From contig CAJTZJ010000011.1 of the NCBI GenBank assembly GCA_910583925.1, forward strand, positions 16,590 through 80,589: a stretch of DNA of 64,000 bases. Direction: 5' to 3'. The stretch's first letter is position 1. Each line of letters opens with the position of its first letter. Below are positions 42,832 to 52,500 of this stretch, piece by piece. The stretch comes from an uncultured Eubacterium sp. (GTDB lineage: Bacteria > Bacillota > Clostridia > Oscillospirales > Acutalibacteraceae). The position numbers and the translations under genes were made by a program. The notes under the pieces are model-generated. The model did no database searches and was not told the origin of the DNA. It worked only from the letters and a program-made list of their open reading frames with translations.

Positions 42832-43751
42832 AATGATTTTAAATAAGCATAAATCGCAATACCTGCAGCATTATCACAGCTGTACTCAGGTTTAGCAAAA
42901 TAAGCATTATATTTCTTTCCTATTTTTTCTTTAATTATTGAATTGCTTGAAACACCACCGGCAAAAACCACAGGCATTTCACCAAACTTTTTCATTATTC
43001 TTTCCAGCATTTCAGAAAGAGCTTCACTTATATATGAAACAACAAATTTTGCAATATCATTATTGCTTTCATTATTTTCAAACATCTTCTTTGCCTTGTT
43101 TTCAACGCCGGATAAGGAGCAATTCAGCACATTCATAGATGGCTTAATTTTAAATTCTTTGCTACTGTTCTGAGCCATTTTATCAAGCTCCGCTCCACAG
43201 GGGAATTTTAATCCCATCATAACGCCTGCCCTGTCTACAGCCTGTCCGGCTTTTAAATCAGTGCTTTCAGCTATAAGTTCAGCCTTGATTATTTCTTCAT
43301 CATCGGGAGTTACAAGAAGTGCTTCTGTTGTACCTCCCGAAACATGAAAGGCAATAAACGGCTTTTTTATCAGATCAAGCCTGTCAATCGAATACAGAGC
43401 TGCCAGAATATGACCAACCTGATGCGAGGTTTTATATAGGGGAACCGTATTTACCGAAGAAACACAAACAGCATTGCTTTCACCAACCAAGAAGCATGGC
43501 ATATAGCTACCGTCTATATTTCTCGGACGGGTACTTACTCCAACCGACCTTATGGATTTAAAATCCAATTCTTCTGTTAACATTTTCATCAGAACCGGCA
43601 AATTGACCGTATGCTGAAAAACAGCATCACTTTGCCGTAAGCCACGCTCCCCTGCCTTTACCTCAAGCAATTTCTTTTTCTGAAAAATTTCCTTACCGTC
43701 AAAAAAAGCAACTGATGTTGTATAATTGCTTGTATCAAATCCAAGAAACAT
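42828..43751 (-). CDS. TsaD/Kae1-like ASKHA protein (second copy type, peptidase M22 family)
   Basis: 307-aa homologue of the tRNA threonylcarbamoyl enzyme TsaD. It opens LGFDTSNYTTSVAFFDG, keeps a metal pair spaced as H-x3-H in TSHQVGHILA, the ASKHA phosphate loops FHVSGGTTEALLV and VFAGGVSSNSIIKE, and the late CDNAAGIAIYAY. The classic TsaD metal motif HxEGH reads HQVGH, and GLRQSDAVFQH replaces the usual region, so this is the shorter Clostridial paralogue rather than the main TsaD. It takes the place folD has between nusB and xseA in Bacillus. Role unknown. Confidence 0.8.
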   Translation of the reverse strand: MFLGFDTSNYTTSVAFFDGKEIFQKKKLLEVKAGERGLRQSDAVFQHTVNLPVLMKMLTEELDFKSIRSVGVSTRPRNIDGSYMPCFLVGESNAVCVSSVNTVPLYKTSHQVGHILAALYSIDRLDLIKKPFIAFHVSGGTTEALLVTPDDEEIIKAELIAESTDLKAGQAVDRAGVMMGLKFPCGAELDKMAQNSSKEFKIKPSMNVLNCSLSGVENKAKKMFENNESNNDIAKFVVSYISEALSEMLERIMKKFGEMPVVFAGGVSSNSIIKEKIGKKYNAYFAKPEYSCDNAAGIAIYAYLKSL

Positions 43752-44143
43752 TACTTACTCCTTGAATAGCTGCCGAGAATACCATTAATAAAAGAATAAT
43801 CTTCGTTTCCGGAATATTTCTTAGCCAGCTCAACTGCTTCATTTATTGCAACATTTTCCGGCACACTATCAATATAAATAATTTCCGAAAGTGCAAGTCT
43901 TAATATGGAAAGATTTACCTTTGGTATACGATTAAGCTTCCAGCCGTTAGAATATTTTTCAATAATTTCATCAAGCTCGCTGATATGATTGAAAGTTGTT
44001 TCAAATAGTTCCTTGGCATAATCGGACAAAGCAGAAACATTCTCTGAAAAAACATCTTCAATTTCATCAAGGGGCTTGTCCTTAAAAAATTCTTTTTCAA
44101 AAAGCAGGATAAAAGCCTGCTCTCTCATTTCACTTCGATTCAT
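43751..44143 (-). CDS. nusB: Transcription antitermination factor NusB
   Basis: 130-aa all-helical protein for rRNA antitermination with NusE. REQAFILLFEKEF near the N-terminus and SVPENVAINEAVELAKKYS plus FINGILGSY at the end are diagnostic. ATG 44143 follows GGAGG; the longer frame would run through the terminator at 44156-44195. Stop overlaps the next start as TAATG. Confidence 0.94.
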   Translation of the reverse strand: MNRSEMREQAFILLFEKEFFKDKPLDEIEDVFSENVSALSDYAKELFETTFNHISELDEIIEKYSNGWKLNRIPKVNLSILRLALSEIIYIDSVPENVAINEAVELAKKYSGNEDYSFINGILGSYSRSK

Positions 44144-44155
44144 ATTTCCTCCAAC

Positions 44156-44195
44156 GAAAAAACGGCTGAAAATAAATACACTTTCAGCCGAATTT
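44156..44195 (-). terminator. Intrinsic terminator between asp23 and nusB
   Basis: Stem CGGCTGAAA/TTTCAGCCG (44163-44190) with U-tracts on both strands. It lies only 13 nt before the nusB start, so nusB expression depends on read-through or on an antitermination effect. NusB itself being an antitermination factor makes autoregulation possible (inference). Confidence 0.8.
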
Positions 44196-44202
44196 TTTAT
44201 AA

Positions 44203-44595
44203 TCACTCTTCAATTTCGGTAGGTTCTGGTAAATTCTGCGGTTTTTCTTCTTCTACAGAGGCAATAATTACATTAACCTTTGAAACAAGCTTACCGGTCA
44301 TATTCTGAACGGCATCCTTAACCACTCTTTGAATTTCTTCGGCAACAGGCTGAATTTTTTTACCGATTGCAATGTTTATGCATACACTTATATTCAGATC
44401 ATCCCCGTCCTGCGTTATTCTGACGGGAGACATTACTTTTAAGCTGCCCTTTTTTATTGTTGACACAATGTCTACCGGTCTGTTAGAAAAACCGACAACA
44501 CCATCTACATCGCCTGCTGCATTTGTTACAATAGCTGAAACAGCCTCTTCGGATATTACTAATCCGCCCTTGGAATTATGATTTGAAATTTCCAT
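44203..44595 (-). CDS. Asp23/Gls24 family protein (YqhY-like)
   Basis: 130 aa. KGGLVISEEAVSAIVTNAAGDVDGVVGFSN opens the Asp23 fold, VNISVCINIAIGKKI-type strands follow (here DDLNISVCINIAIGK), and the C-terminus ends in an acidic Glu/Pro tail. Bacillus YqhY lies at the same place before nusB and is linked to control of acetyl-CoA carboxylase and lipid synthesis, but accBC are not next to it here. Own promoter at 44657-44685. Confidence 0.9.
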   Translation of the reverse strand: MEISNHNSKGGLVISEEAVSAIVTNAAGDVDGVVGFSNRPVDIVSTIKKGSLKVMSPVRITQDGDDLNISVCINIAIGKKIQPVAEEIQRVVKDAVQNMTGKLVSKVNVIIASVEEEKPQNLPEPTEIEE

Positions 44596-44656
44596 AATTA
44601 CTGGCCTCCTTATTTAAGCAAGTTAAATAATCAGCGATTATTTTTACTTGTTAAGT

Positions 44657-44685
44657 ATTATAACACAAGAGGCATAAATATACAA
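44657..44685 (-). promoter_or_regulatory. Sigma-A promoter of asp23-nusB run
   Basis: TTGTAT, 17-nt spacer, TATAAT with TGT in front. The 62-nt leader contains an imperfect hairpin (AAAATAATC gct GATTATTT) shortly before the AAGGAGG site. It separates vegetative genes from the sporulation operon upstream. Confidence 0.78.
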
Positions 44686-44687
44686 GA

Positions 44688-45308
44688 TTAATTTGATTGT
44701 ATAATGGTAACATTTTCAAAAGTACATTGCAGCTGTGCAATTGCAATTTCTTTGATCTGCAGAATAATATCGTCAGTTAATTCTTCAACATCAACAATTA
44801 CATCTACCTTTTCGCCGTCTTCACTGACAACAGCAATGCAGTTTTTAACACCTTTCGCCTGAACAAGCGTTTCGATTTTGTTTTCAATTTCAATATTGGC
44901 TGATATTCTGACAACACTTTCTGCGGCTGAAATACGAGCCTCCTCGCTTTCATCAGTTGCATTTATCACATTTTGCAGCTTTTCCAAAGCAGCATCTCTT
45001 GCATTCTGCCTATCCATTCTTGCCGAAGAAAAATAATCGCTGGGAGCATCTGTTTCAAGTTCTGTTGTAGCATCAACATATGTAGCTTCGCCAAGTGTTT
45101 TGGTATTTCCCGATACAGTACTTATTTTTGAAGATATATCACTGTTTTCCCAATACCAATTGCCACCCAGACCAACAGCCAGCAAAAGTACGAAAATGGA
45201 AAGAGCCGTTCTTGTTTTCTTATCCTTTTTCTTTTTGATTTCATCCTCAGTTAATATACCCTTAACCTTTGCCTTTTTTGTAGCCTTTAATTCTTTGTTT
45301 TCGTCCAT
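44688..45308 (-). CDS. spoIIIAH: Stage III sporulation protein AH
   Basis: 206-aa mother-cell protein of the SpoIIIA-SpoIIQ channel. One transmembrane helix at about residues 35-53 (TALSIFVLLLAVGLGGNWYW), then a coiled region and the YscJ/FliF-like C-terminal ring domain (KNCIAVVSEDGEKVDVIVDV). ATG 45308 chosen over 45317 by spacing from AAAGG. An 81-nt gap with a GCCCAT...ATGGGC inverted repeat separates it from spoIIIAG. Confidence 0.9.
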   Translation of the reverse strand: MDENKELKATKKAKVKGILTEDEIKKKKDKKTRTALSIFVLLLAVGLGGNWYWENSDISSKISTVSGNTKTLGEATYVDATTELETDAPSDYFSSARMDRQNARDAALEKLQNVINATDESEEARISAAESVVRISANIEIENKIETLVQAKGVKNCIAVVSEDGEKVDVIVDVEELTDDIILQIKEIAIAQLQCTFENVTIIQSN

Positions 45309-45389
45309 ATAAACCATGCCTTTCCGCCCATATAGATAGTTTTATTAATAAACACATTCATCAATGGGCAGATAAATGTATTTTTATTT

Positions 45390-45926
45390 CTATTTACCTC
45401 TGTTATCACCGCTTAGCTTTGAAACCGAAATACGGTTTGAAGAGATATTAAAGAGTGATGATACGCATTGAATAACTCTTTCTCTTACAGCTATGTTATC
45501 CCCACCGCTGCAGACTATGGCAATACCCTCAATCTCAGGAAAATTTTCCTGAATTAAAATCGGGCTGTCCCCATCTTTCCCGTCATATATAACATATTCA
45601 CTATTTTGCGAAGCAGAACTGTCACTTTGTGAATTCTGTATATTTTTTGCATAAACACTTTCGGAAGTGCTTTTTAAAGTTATCATTACTTTGCATTTTC
45701 CGACTCCGTCTATACTTGAAATAAGATTATTAAGCTTATCATCAAGCTCATTAACATAAGATGTGTAATCCGTTTTAGTTACCTCTGTTTCTTTTTTTGA
45801 AGCCGGAAAGCTTATTTCAGACAGCAGGATAAGTAAAATCCCGATTACGCCAACCGCAATAAGAATTTTTGTTTTGGAATTCTTTTGTTCAAAAGCATCC
45901 TTGAACTTTTCTTTTAGACTATTCAC
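45390..45926 (-). CDS. spoIIIAG: Stage III sporulation protein AG
   Basis: 178-aa ring-forming membrane protein. Helix at residues 21-42 (ILIAVGVIGILLILLSEISF), then a domain with LNNLISSIDGVGKCKVMITLKS and EGIAIVCSGGDNIAVRERVI, typical of SpoIIIAG. Begins at GTG 45926, overlapping the end of spoIIIAF. Confidence 0.9.
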   Translation of the reverse strand: MNSLKEKFKDAFEQKNSKTKILIAVGVIGILLILLSEISFPASKKETEVTKTDYTSYVNELDDKLNNLISSIDGVGKCKVMITLKSTSESVYAKNIQNSQSDSSASQNSEYVIYDGKDGDSPILIQENFPEIEGIAIVCSGGDNIAVRERVIQCVSSLFNISSNRISVSKLSGDNRGK

Positions 45927-46359
45927 CTATTCGCTTCACTTCCGCAACTACACCTAAATTTTCCAAAAGCAGTGCTTTTACTTCTTCAACATTGTAATCA
46001 TCGGTTACGGAAACAAGAATTCTGTTTATTAAAATTTCATCACCGTTTTGTTCAACCTCTGCACTTATTGAAGAATTATATATTTTATTATCCGTTAAAA
46101 CCTTTTCAACAGAATACTGAATTTCCTGCTTTGCCGAGCTTTCAACAAGATTTTCATATTCTGTATTAAAGTTAAAATCAATTTTAAAACCATCAAAATC
46201 AAAATCCGTTAACGGATACAGAAAAGAAATAAAGATAAAAACTGATATGATAACCTTATAAAATTTCCCCATTGTTCCCTTTGGACTAAGTATTGAAAAT
46301 ACAACGGAAACAATTAAAGTTATGCATATACAAAAGGTCCAGCTTTTAATATAATCCAT
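45919..46359 (-). CDS. spoIIIAF: Stage III sporulation protein AF
   Basis: 146 aa, two N-terminal membrane helices (about 6-24 and 33-50; ISVFIFISFLYPL) and a small soluble domain. ATG is directly next to the spoIIIAE stop. Weak sequence conservation is usual for this member; identity rests mainly on position and topology. Confidence 0.85.
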   Translation of the reverse strand: MDYIKSWTFCICITLIVSVVFSILSPKGTMGKFYKVIISVFIFISFLYPLTDFDFDGFKIDFNFNTEYENLVESSAKQEIQYSVEKVLTDNKIYNSSISAEVEQNGDEILINRILVSVTDDYNVEEVKALLLENLGVVAEVKRIGE

Positions 46360-47490
46360 TTATGTACTTCCCTTTGCGGCAATTAAAATACCGATTGAAA
46401 TAATTGTTGTTACCATTGAAAGGATTAAAATAACATTCATTATAAGCATAGCATCTGCAAACGCCTTTATAACCAACGAAACGGATTTATCTCCGAACAC
46501 ATCGGAAACAAGACTTGAAAGTGAAAGAAAAAAACGCCATAACACAACTTCAATAATTGCCGGCATAAACACAAGTGCTACTGCAATAATCCCGACAACA
46601 CCTACGCTTGAACGAATTAATGAAGAATAAGACTGTATGGACAAAAGACCTTCGCTGATTGCGCTGCCTATAACAGGTACAACCGAGTTAATAGCAAATC
46701 TTATTGAACGCAAACCTATGGCATCTGCTCTTGAAGCAACAGCGGTTTTTATAGACAGAACCGATACAAAGAATGCTGCTGCCATTGAAATGGCTGTTGT
46801 GATATATTTTTTTAAAAAAGCCAGAAGAGAGCTAAGATTAAGCTCACTTCTCAGCCCCGAACAAATTCCGATTGCCAGAAAGCAATTCGTTAACGGAACA
46901 AAAATGTTTTTGGAAATATAATTCAAGGTTTGGGCTAAAGAAAGCAGCATGGTATTTGTAGAAAAGGCTGCAACCGTATTACCCGATGCTGCCACAATAA
47001 TGCAGAACACAGGTACAAAGGCAAATACAAAATCAGCACAAACCGATATGGCTGTACAGGCAAGGCTTATTGTGGTTTTCATTTTAACGGCAAGCACAAC
47101 TGCGATAACAAGTGCACTGACTGTTGAAAAAACAGAACTCATTTCATCATTAATCATAGTTGATTTAAGATTTTGAAAAAACGAAGAAAGAATAATAAAC
47201 ACAAATATAGCTATGCACGCTTCAATAGGCGTTTGAACTGCACCTTTTAAAATATCTTTTATTGATTTTAAAAAATCAGATACAGTAAAATTAACAAGCG
47301 TATTGTAATCAAAATTTGTTAATCCAAGTTCATCAAGCAAATCATATGTATCACCGTCTAATTCCTCCATAAACGAAAAATCATACTGATTCAGATAATC
47401 CTGATAATCATCCGTTTCTTCAGCATATGCAGTCTGCGGAATAATAAGCAGCACTATAAATACCGCAAAAATATATATAAATCTCTTCAT
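46360..47490 (-). CDS. spoIIIAE: Stage III sporulation protein AE
   Basis: 376-aa polytopic membrane protein with an N-terminal signal-like segment ending at TAYAEET and about seven further helices. Largest channel component, similar to type III export-apparatus proteins. Stop is adjacent to the spoIIIAF start; start overlaps spoIIIAD by 4 nt. Confidence 0.92.
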   Translation of the reverse strand: MKRFIYIFAVFIVLLIIPQTAYAEETDDYQDYLNQYDFSFMEELDGDTYDLLDELGLTNFDYNTLVNFTVSDFLKSIKDILKGAVQTPIEACIAIFVFIILSSFFQNLKSTMINDEMSSVFSTVSALVIAVVLAVKMKTTISLACTAISVCADFVFAFVPVFCIIVAASGNTVAAFSTNTMLLSLAQTLNYISKNIFVPLTNCFLAIGICSGLRSELNLSSLLAFLKKYITTAISMAAAFFVSVLSIKTAVASRADAIGLRSIRFAINSVVPVIGSAISEGLLSIQSYSSLIRSSVGVVGIIAVALVFMPAIIEVVLWRFFLSLSSLVSDVFGDKSVSLVIKAFADAMLIMNVILILSMVTTIISIGILIAAKGST

Positions 47491-47867
47491 TCTAAAAATC
47501 CTGCCACAATTTTAATAACCGTTTCAAACAACGGCAAAATCATTGAAACAACAATTATTTTTGCAGCTGTTTCAGTTTGACTTGCAAGTGAATGTTCGCC
47601 GCAGTCGCGGCACAAATCTGCCGTAAATTGAGTAATAAGTACAATTCCAAGCACTTTCATCATTAATTTTATATAGCTTGCCGCTGTTTCAACACCTGAT
47701 GAAATGTGCGTTAAAGAGTTAAATATTGTTGAAACATCAGATGCAATTCTGATAAAAATCATTGCAGAAGCAGCAATCACAATGGCTATTGAAGCCGTTT
47801 TATTATAATCTCTTATAAGCACTGCAAGAATAAGCGCCGAAAGAGAAATTCCTATTAAAACACTCAT
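47487..47867 (-). CDS. spoIIIAD: Stage III sporulation protein AD
   Basis: 126-aa membrane protein, about four helices, with QFTADLCRDCGEHSLASQTETAAKI, a block conserved in SpoIIIAD. Overlaps spoIIIAC and spoIIIAE by 4 nt each. Confidence 0.92.
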   Translation of the reverse strand: MSVLIGISLSALILAVLIRDYNKTASIAIVIAASAMIFIRIASDVSTIFNSLTHISSGVETAASYIKLMMKVLGIVLITQFTADLCRDCGEHSLASQTETAAKIIVVSMILPLFETVIKIVAGFLE

Positions 47868-48058
47868 AAATTAAACAGCGACTTAACGGTTGAAAACAGA
47901 TCACTGATTTCAGGAATCAGCATCATCAAAACTACAACAACACCTGCAAGTGTGGTAAGCATTGCCTGATCTTCCCTTCCGCTTCTTACCAAAACAGTAT
48001 TCAGAACAGAAACAATGATTCCGATAGCCGCAATTTTAAATATCAAATTAACTTCCAT
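47864..48058 (-). CDS. spoIIIAC: Stage III sporulation protein AC
   Basis: 64-aa protein with two membrane helices and the conserved GREDQAMLTTLAGVV loop between them, as in all SpoIIIAC. Confidence 0.93.
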   Translation of the reverse strand: MEVNLIFKIAAIGIIVSVLNTVLVRSGREDQAMLTTLAGVVVVLMMLIPEISDLFSTVKSLFNL

Positions 48059-48067
48059 TTATTCCTC

Positions 48068-48529
48068 CTATATTAAAACAAGAGTAACTGCAAGAGAGCC
48101 GAATATTCCAAAAGCTATGTAAAGTCTGCTGTGGCTTTTATAATAATCCTCGTACTTTTTTCTGCTCATCTGCATATTCTGCTTGAATGCTTCAATCAGG
48201 CTGAGCATGGAAGCTGAATCTGTTTTACCAATGTTTTTAAAAAGAAAATTTATTCTGTCATTATCTTCTTTATCAAGCTCTGTTTTAATAGCTATATTCT
48301 CTAAGCTCAAATCATTTAAAAAATCCAAATGCAAAAGCGTTGGCTCATTGCAAAGTCTTTTTATTATTTTTCCTGTTTCATTAACAGAAAATTCAAGCTC
48401 AATCGCCATAAGATTGCACATTTCAATTAATTCACTTGATATGCAGCATTTCCGTTTAAGCTTATAAGAGTTGCTAAAGCCTGCTGCAATCCAAGATAAA
48501 TTCAGAAGAATAATTCCTAAATATTTCAC
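48068..48529 (-). CDS. spoIIIAB: Stage III sporulation protein AB
   Basis: 153 aa, N- and C-terminal membrane helices around a helical cytoplasmic part. Starts at a GTG (48529) lying 56 nt inside spoIIIAA; the N-terminus MKYLGIILLNLSWIAAGF matches family members, so the long overlap appears real rather than a start error. Confidence 0.88.
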   Translation of the reverse strand: MKYLGIILLNLSWIAAGFSNSYKLKRKCCISSELIEMCNLMAIELEFSVNETGKIIKRLCNEPTLLHLDFLNDLSLENIAIKTELDKEDNDRINFLFKNIGKTDSASMLSLIEAFKQNMQMSRKKYEDYYKSHSRLYIAFGIFGSLAVTLVLI

Positions 48530-49454
48530 TTCTTATCTCACTTACTTCCATAATTTCAAAATCACTTGTATAATCATTAAGCAGTACTATATAATCAAAT
48601 TCATTTCTTGCGATAAGCTCTCTGACAATTTTTTTATTCATAATTTCCTCTCTGCTTGAAGCATGAACCGAAACAGCAAACCGAACACCGGATAAAAAAC
48701 CATCCGCCATAGCTGCAACCTCTGATGACTTGGAAATCTCATCACATACAATCATTTCAGGAGATAATGTCCGTATAGCCATTTCAATACCTTCGCTTTT
48801 CGGATAGCCCGTTAAAACATCCGTATTCATTCCTAAATCAGCATTAATTCCGTTTGCTCCTTTATAGGCTATTTCGTTTCTTTCATCAATTATTGCAACT
48901 TTTCTGTATTTACTGTTGAAACCGCCCGAAAGAAGCCTTGAAAAATCCCTGAGAAAGGTAGTTTTTCCTCCTGACGGAGCAGAAGCAACAATAATACTGG
49001 GAAAACTGTTTATATAAAGAAGATTTAGAATTTGTCTTGAACAATCCTTGATTTCATTTGCTATTCTTATGTTTAGAGAGTTAATTTCCTTCACCGCTGT
49101 AATTTCTTTATCTTTTATAACAGCAGTTGATGATACACCTATGCGGTTTCCGCCGTCTGCCGTAATAAAGCCCTTAGTCAGATTGTCTATAACAGAATGA
49201 ACTGAATAATTACTCAGCTTTCTGAAAATCAAGTCAAACTCTTCATCATTAACAATATAGCATTGCTCTGAATAATGATTAAGAAGTTTGCCCCTGCCTG
49301 TTATAAAAAGGCAATTTTTACCGAACACTAATATTAAAGGTAAATTTTTTCGTATTCTGATTTCAGTGATTTGCTTTAAAATCTCATTCGGCAAAAAAGA
49401 AAAAGAATTTAAAATACCATCCGATAAAGACGGCAGGATACTTTTTATTCCCAT
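48474..49454 (-). CDS. spoIIIAA: Stage III sporulation protein AA (ATPase)
   Basis: 326-aa AAA-type secretion ATPase that is thought to power the mother cell to forespore channel. Walker A ASAPSGGKTTFLRDFSR, Walker B region ERNEIAYKGANG and EMIVCDEIS, then SVHASSREEI. ATG 49454 has GAGGTG 6 nt upstream; a GTG three codons earlier is part of that site. First gene of the operon AA to AH. Confidence 0.93.
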   Translation of the reverse strand: MGIKSILPSLSDGILNSFSFLPNEILKQITEIRIRKNLPLILVFGKNCLFITGRGKLLNHYSEQCYIVNDEEFDLIFRKLSNYSVHSVIDNLTKGFITADGGNRIGVSSTAVIKDKEITAVKEINSLNIRIANEIKDCSRQILNLLYINSFPSIIVASAPSGGKTTFLRDFSRLLSGGFNSKYRKVAIIDERNEIAYKGANGINADLGMNTDVLTGYPKSEGIEMAIRTLSPEMIVCDEISKSSEVAAMADGFLSGVRFAVSVHASSREEIMNKKIVRELIARNEFDYIVLLNDYTSDFEIMEVSEIRSEIFRNYSSEFILDCSRL

Positions 49455-49471
49455 TTCACTCACCTCAATAA

Positions 49472-49501
49472 GTTATATGAATTCTTGTCCTTAAATATTA
49501 C
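49472..49501 (-). promoter_or_regulatory. Candidate sigma-E promoter of the spoIIIA operon
   Basis: GTAATATT (49501-49494), 14-nt spacer, CATATAAC (49479-49472). This fits the sigma-E consensus (minus-35 ATATT type, minus-10 CATACAxT) and the known mother-cell control of spoIIIA. The transcript would start about 12 nt before the ATG, leaving only the ribosome binding site as leader. Confidence 0.55.
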
Positions 49502-49525
49502 AAGAAAATTACCCGAATAAATTCA

Positions 49526-49554
49526 TTGAAGAAAAAGGAATAATATGTTATTAT
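49526..49554 (+). promoter_or_regulatory. Sigma-A promoter of the yfhO-like gene
   Basis: TTGAAG, 17-nt spacer, TATTAT preceded by TGT. Confidence 0.65.
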
Positions 49555-49583
49555 TTTAGAAGATTATATATAGGTGGATAATT

Positions 49584-52500
49584 ATGGATATAACATTAAA
49601 TAAAACAAAAAGCTTTTCAAATCAGTTTATAAACAGTGAAACGGTTAACTACACAATTGCGTTCTCATTTTCATTCTTTATTTTGTTAGCTGTAAAACAG
49701 CTGTTTAAAACTTTTTTCGGTGTTGGTGTTTCCATATCCTGCACAATCGGATTTGTATTTGCAGAAATTGTTTTATTCTTGATTGAAAAGTTTTTTGTTT
49801 ATAAGAAAAATACTTCTTCAACAATAATACGGCAAGCGATTTTTGCAGTTCTTAATGCTCTTATACACTTCGGAATATACAAGCTTGCCATATCTGTTTT
49901 ATGCTCAAAGTTTAATTTATATAACTATACCGTATGGTTAATTCTTTTTGTATTTTTCTTTATTATCAATTATCCGATTTCTAGAATTCTTATTTTCGGC
50001 TGTGATAAATCACCCAATAATATGAACGGCGGAAGAATTTATACTAAATTCTTCAATAATCGCTTTATTGTGCTTTCCATGCTTATTTCATTAATCGGAA
50101 TGGGCTTTATGTTTATTGTTTATAAGGTTTTTCCTTTTGGAGATACAACTGTTTTAAGAATGGATTTATATCATCAATACGGTCCGTTGTTTGTTGAATT
50201 GTTTGACAGAGTAACAAACAACGAAACATTTTTATACAGCTGGATTTCCGGCGGCGGTTCAGGCTTTTTAGGTAATTATTTCAATTATCTTTCAAGCCCG
50301 CTCAATATTATTATCTTTTTATTTGACAGAAACCAAATGCCTTTTGCTATTTCAACTATTGTTGCAATTAAATGTATGCTTTCTGCGGGTGCATTTACAC
50401 TCTACATCAAAAAAAGCCAAAAGCGTCACTCCTTTACAAGTGCTGCTTTCGGCGTACTGTATTCATTTTCTGCTTATATGCTGGCATATTTCTGGAATAT
50501 AATGTGGCTTGACGGAATGATTATGCTTCCGCTTATCATTCTCGGAATTGAAAATATAATCAATAAAGGCAAATGCACACTTTATATCATTTCCTTAATC
50601 TATTTAATGTATTCAAGCTATTATATCGGATATATGGTTTGCATATTTTCTGTTATTTATTTTCTTGTATATTTCGTTATTTCATACACATCAGGTAAAA
50701 TTGATAATAATTTTATTTCATCCAAAAAGCTTTCCTTCAAGAGGCTGTTCAATAACAAATTCATAAACAGAGGATTAAAGTTTGCCGTATCCTCCTTGTT
50801 TGCCGGTGCAGTTTGTGCATTCTTTCTTATTCCGGTTTACAGAATCTTATCCGGCAGCAGTGCAACCTCCGACGATTTTCCGACAGAAATAAAATCATAT
50901 TTTACTGTTCTTGATTTTCTTCAGAGTCATTTTGCGGCACTTGAAACAACAATCCGTTCCAGCGGAAATGATGTGCTTCCGAATATTTACTGCGGTGTTT
51001 TAACACTTATCCTTGTTCCGTTATTTGTTGTAAATAAAAAGATTAAATTCAGAGAAAAACTTGCATATATTACGCTTCTTTTAATTCTTTTTGTTTCTTT
51101 CAATACGAACTATCTTAATTTTGTGTGGCACGCATTTCATTTTCCGAATGATTTGCCATATCGTTTTTCCTTTATGTATTCCTTTATACTGCTTGTTATT
51201 GCATTTAAAGCCTTATCAAATCTTAAGGATATCGGAATTAAGGAAATCGGTTTTGTTTCATTTGCATGGATTGCATTTATTGCAATTTCTCAGGAAATGA
51301 AAACAACTAAAATGAGCGATTTCACAATCTATGCAACAATTGCATTTATCATTGTATGGACCGCTATTCTCTTTATTATAAAAAGTAAAAAGCTTAATCG
51401 TTTTGTAATCGGCACACTTATAATTGCAGCCACTTTCTGCGAGGTTATAATTGCAGATACAAACGCATTCAATTTTAATCAGGAACTTTCAAATTATAAT
51501 GAAAATTACAACACTTATGTAAATGCTGTTGAATATATTGATGCAAACGATAATGGCTTCTACAGAACAGAACTTTGCCATCTCAACACAAGAATGGACC
51601 CATGCCTATACGGTTACCGTGGAATGAGCAATTTTTCTTCAATGGCTTACGAGAATTATTCAAAACTTCAATACAGCCTTGGAATGTACGGAAACAGAAT
51701 TAACAGCTACACATATAATACGCAGACTCCTGTTTACAATTTAATGTATTCAATTAAATATCTTATCTATAACGGAGAAGAGGTTAAACCAAGTACAGAC
51801 CTTTACACCAGAGTTTATGAAACAGAGGATTTCAGCTCAACTATCTATCAGAATGATTATTTTCTTCCCGTTTCATACTGTGTCAACTCGGCAATTGATG
51901 TTTGGGACACGACAGAAGGAAATCCATTTCAGATTCAGGCTGATTTCTTCACTCTTGCAACAGGCTTTTCCGATGTATTTACACAGGCTGAATATCTTTC
52001 AACCGAATATAATGGTATGTATGGTGACGATATTACAGAAAACGGCATTTATCAATTGAATAAGCTTAATGATACTTCCGGTGAAGCAAAAATCAATCTG
52101 AGAGCAACGCAGAACGGAAATATGTATATCTACCTATCTTCATCAAATATTACAAATATCAATTGCACTCGAAATGACGAATACATTTCTCAGAACATTG
52201 AAACGCCGTATATTCTTGATTTGGGATACTATAACGCAGGAGAAACTGCAGAAATTACCATAGACAGTACTGCAATGGAAAGTGACAGTGCAAGCCTTGA
52301 GATCTACGCTTACAGCCTTAACAAAAATGTGCTTAATGAGGGCTATAAAAGACTTTTAAATCATTCACTTGAAATAACAGATTATTCCGGAACTAAAATT
52401 AAGGGTAACATTTCGGTTGATGAAAACAGCACCCTCTACTCCTCTATTCCTTATGATACAGGCTGGAGCGTTTATATTGACGGCGATAAACAGGAAGCCT

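Noticed and set aside
45309..45389. Forespore or mother-cell sigma promoter before spoIIIAH
   Set aside because: A GCCCAT/ATGGGC inverted repeat is present, but I found no convincing sigma-E, -F or -G box pair.
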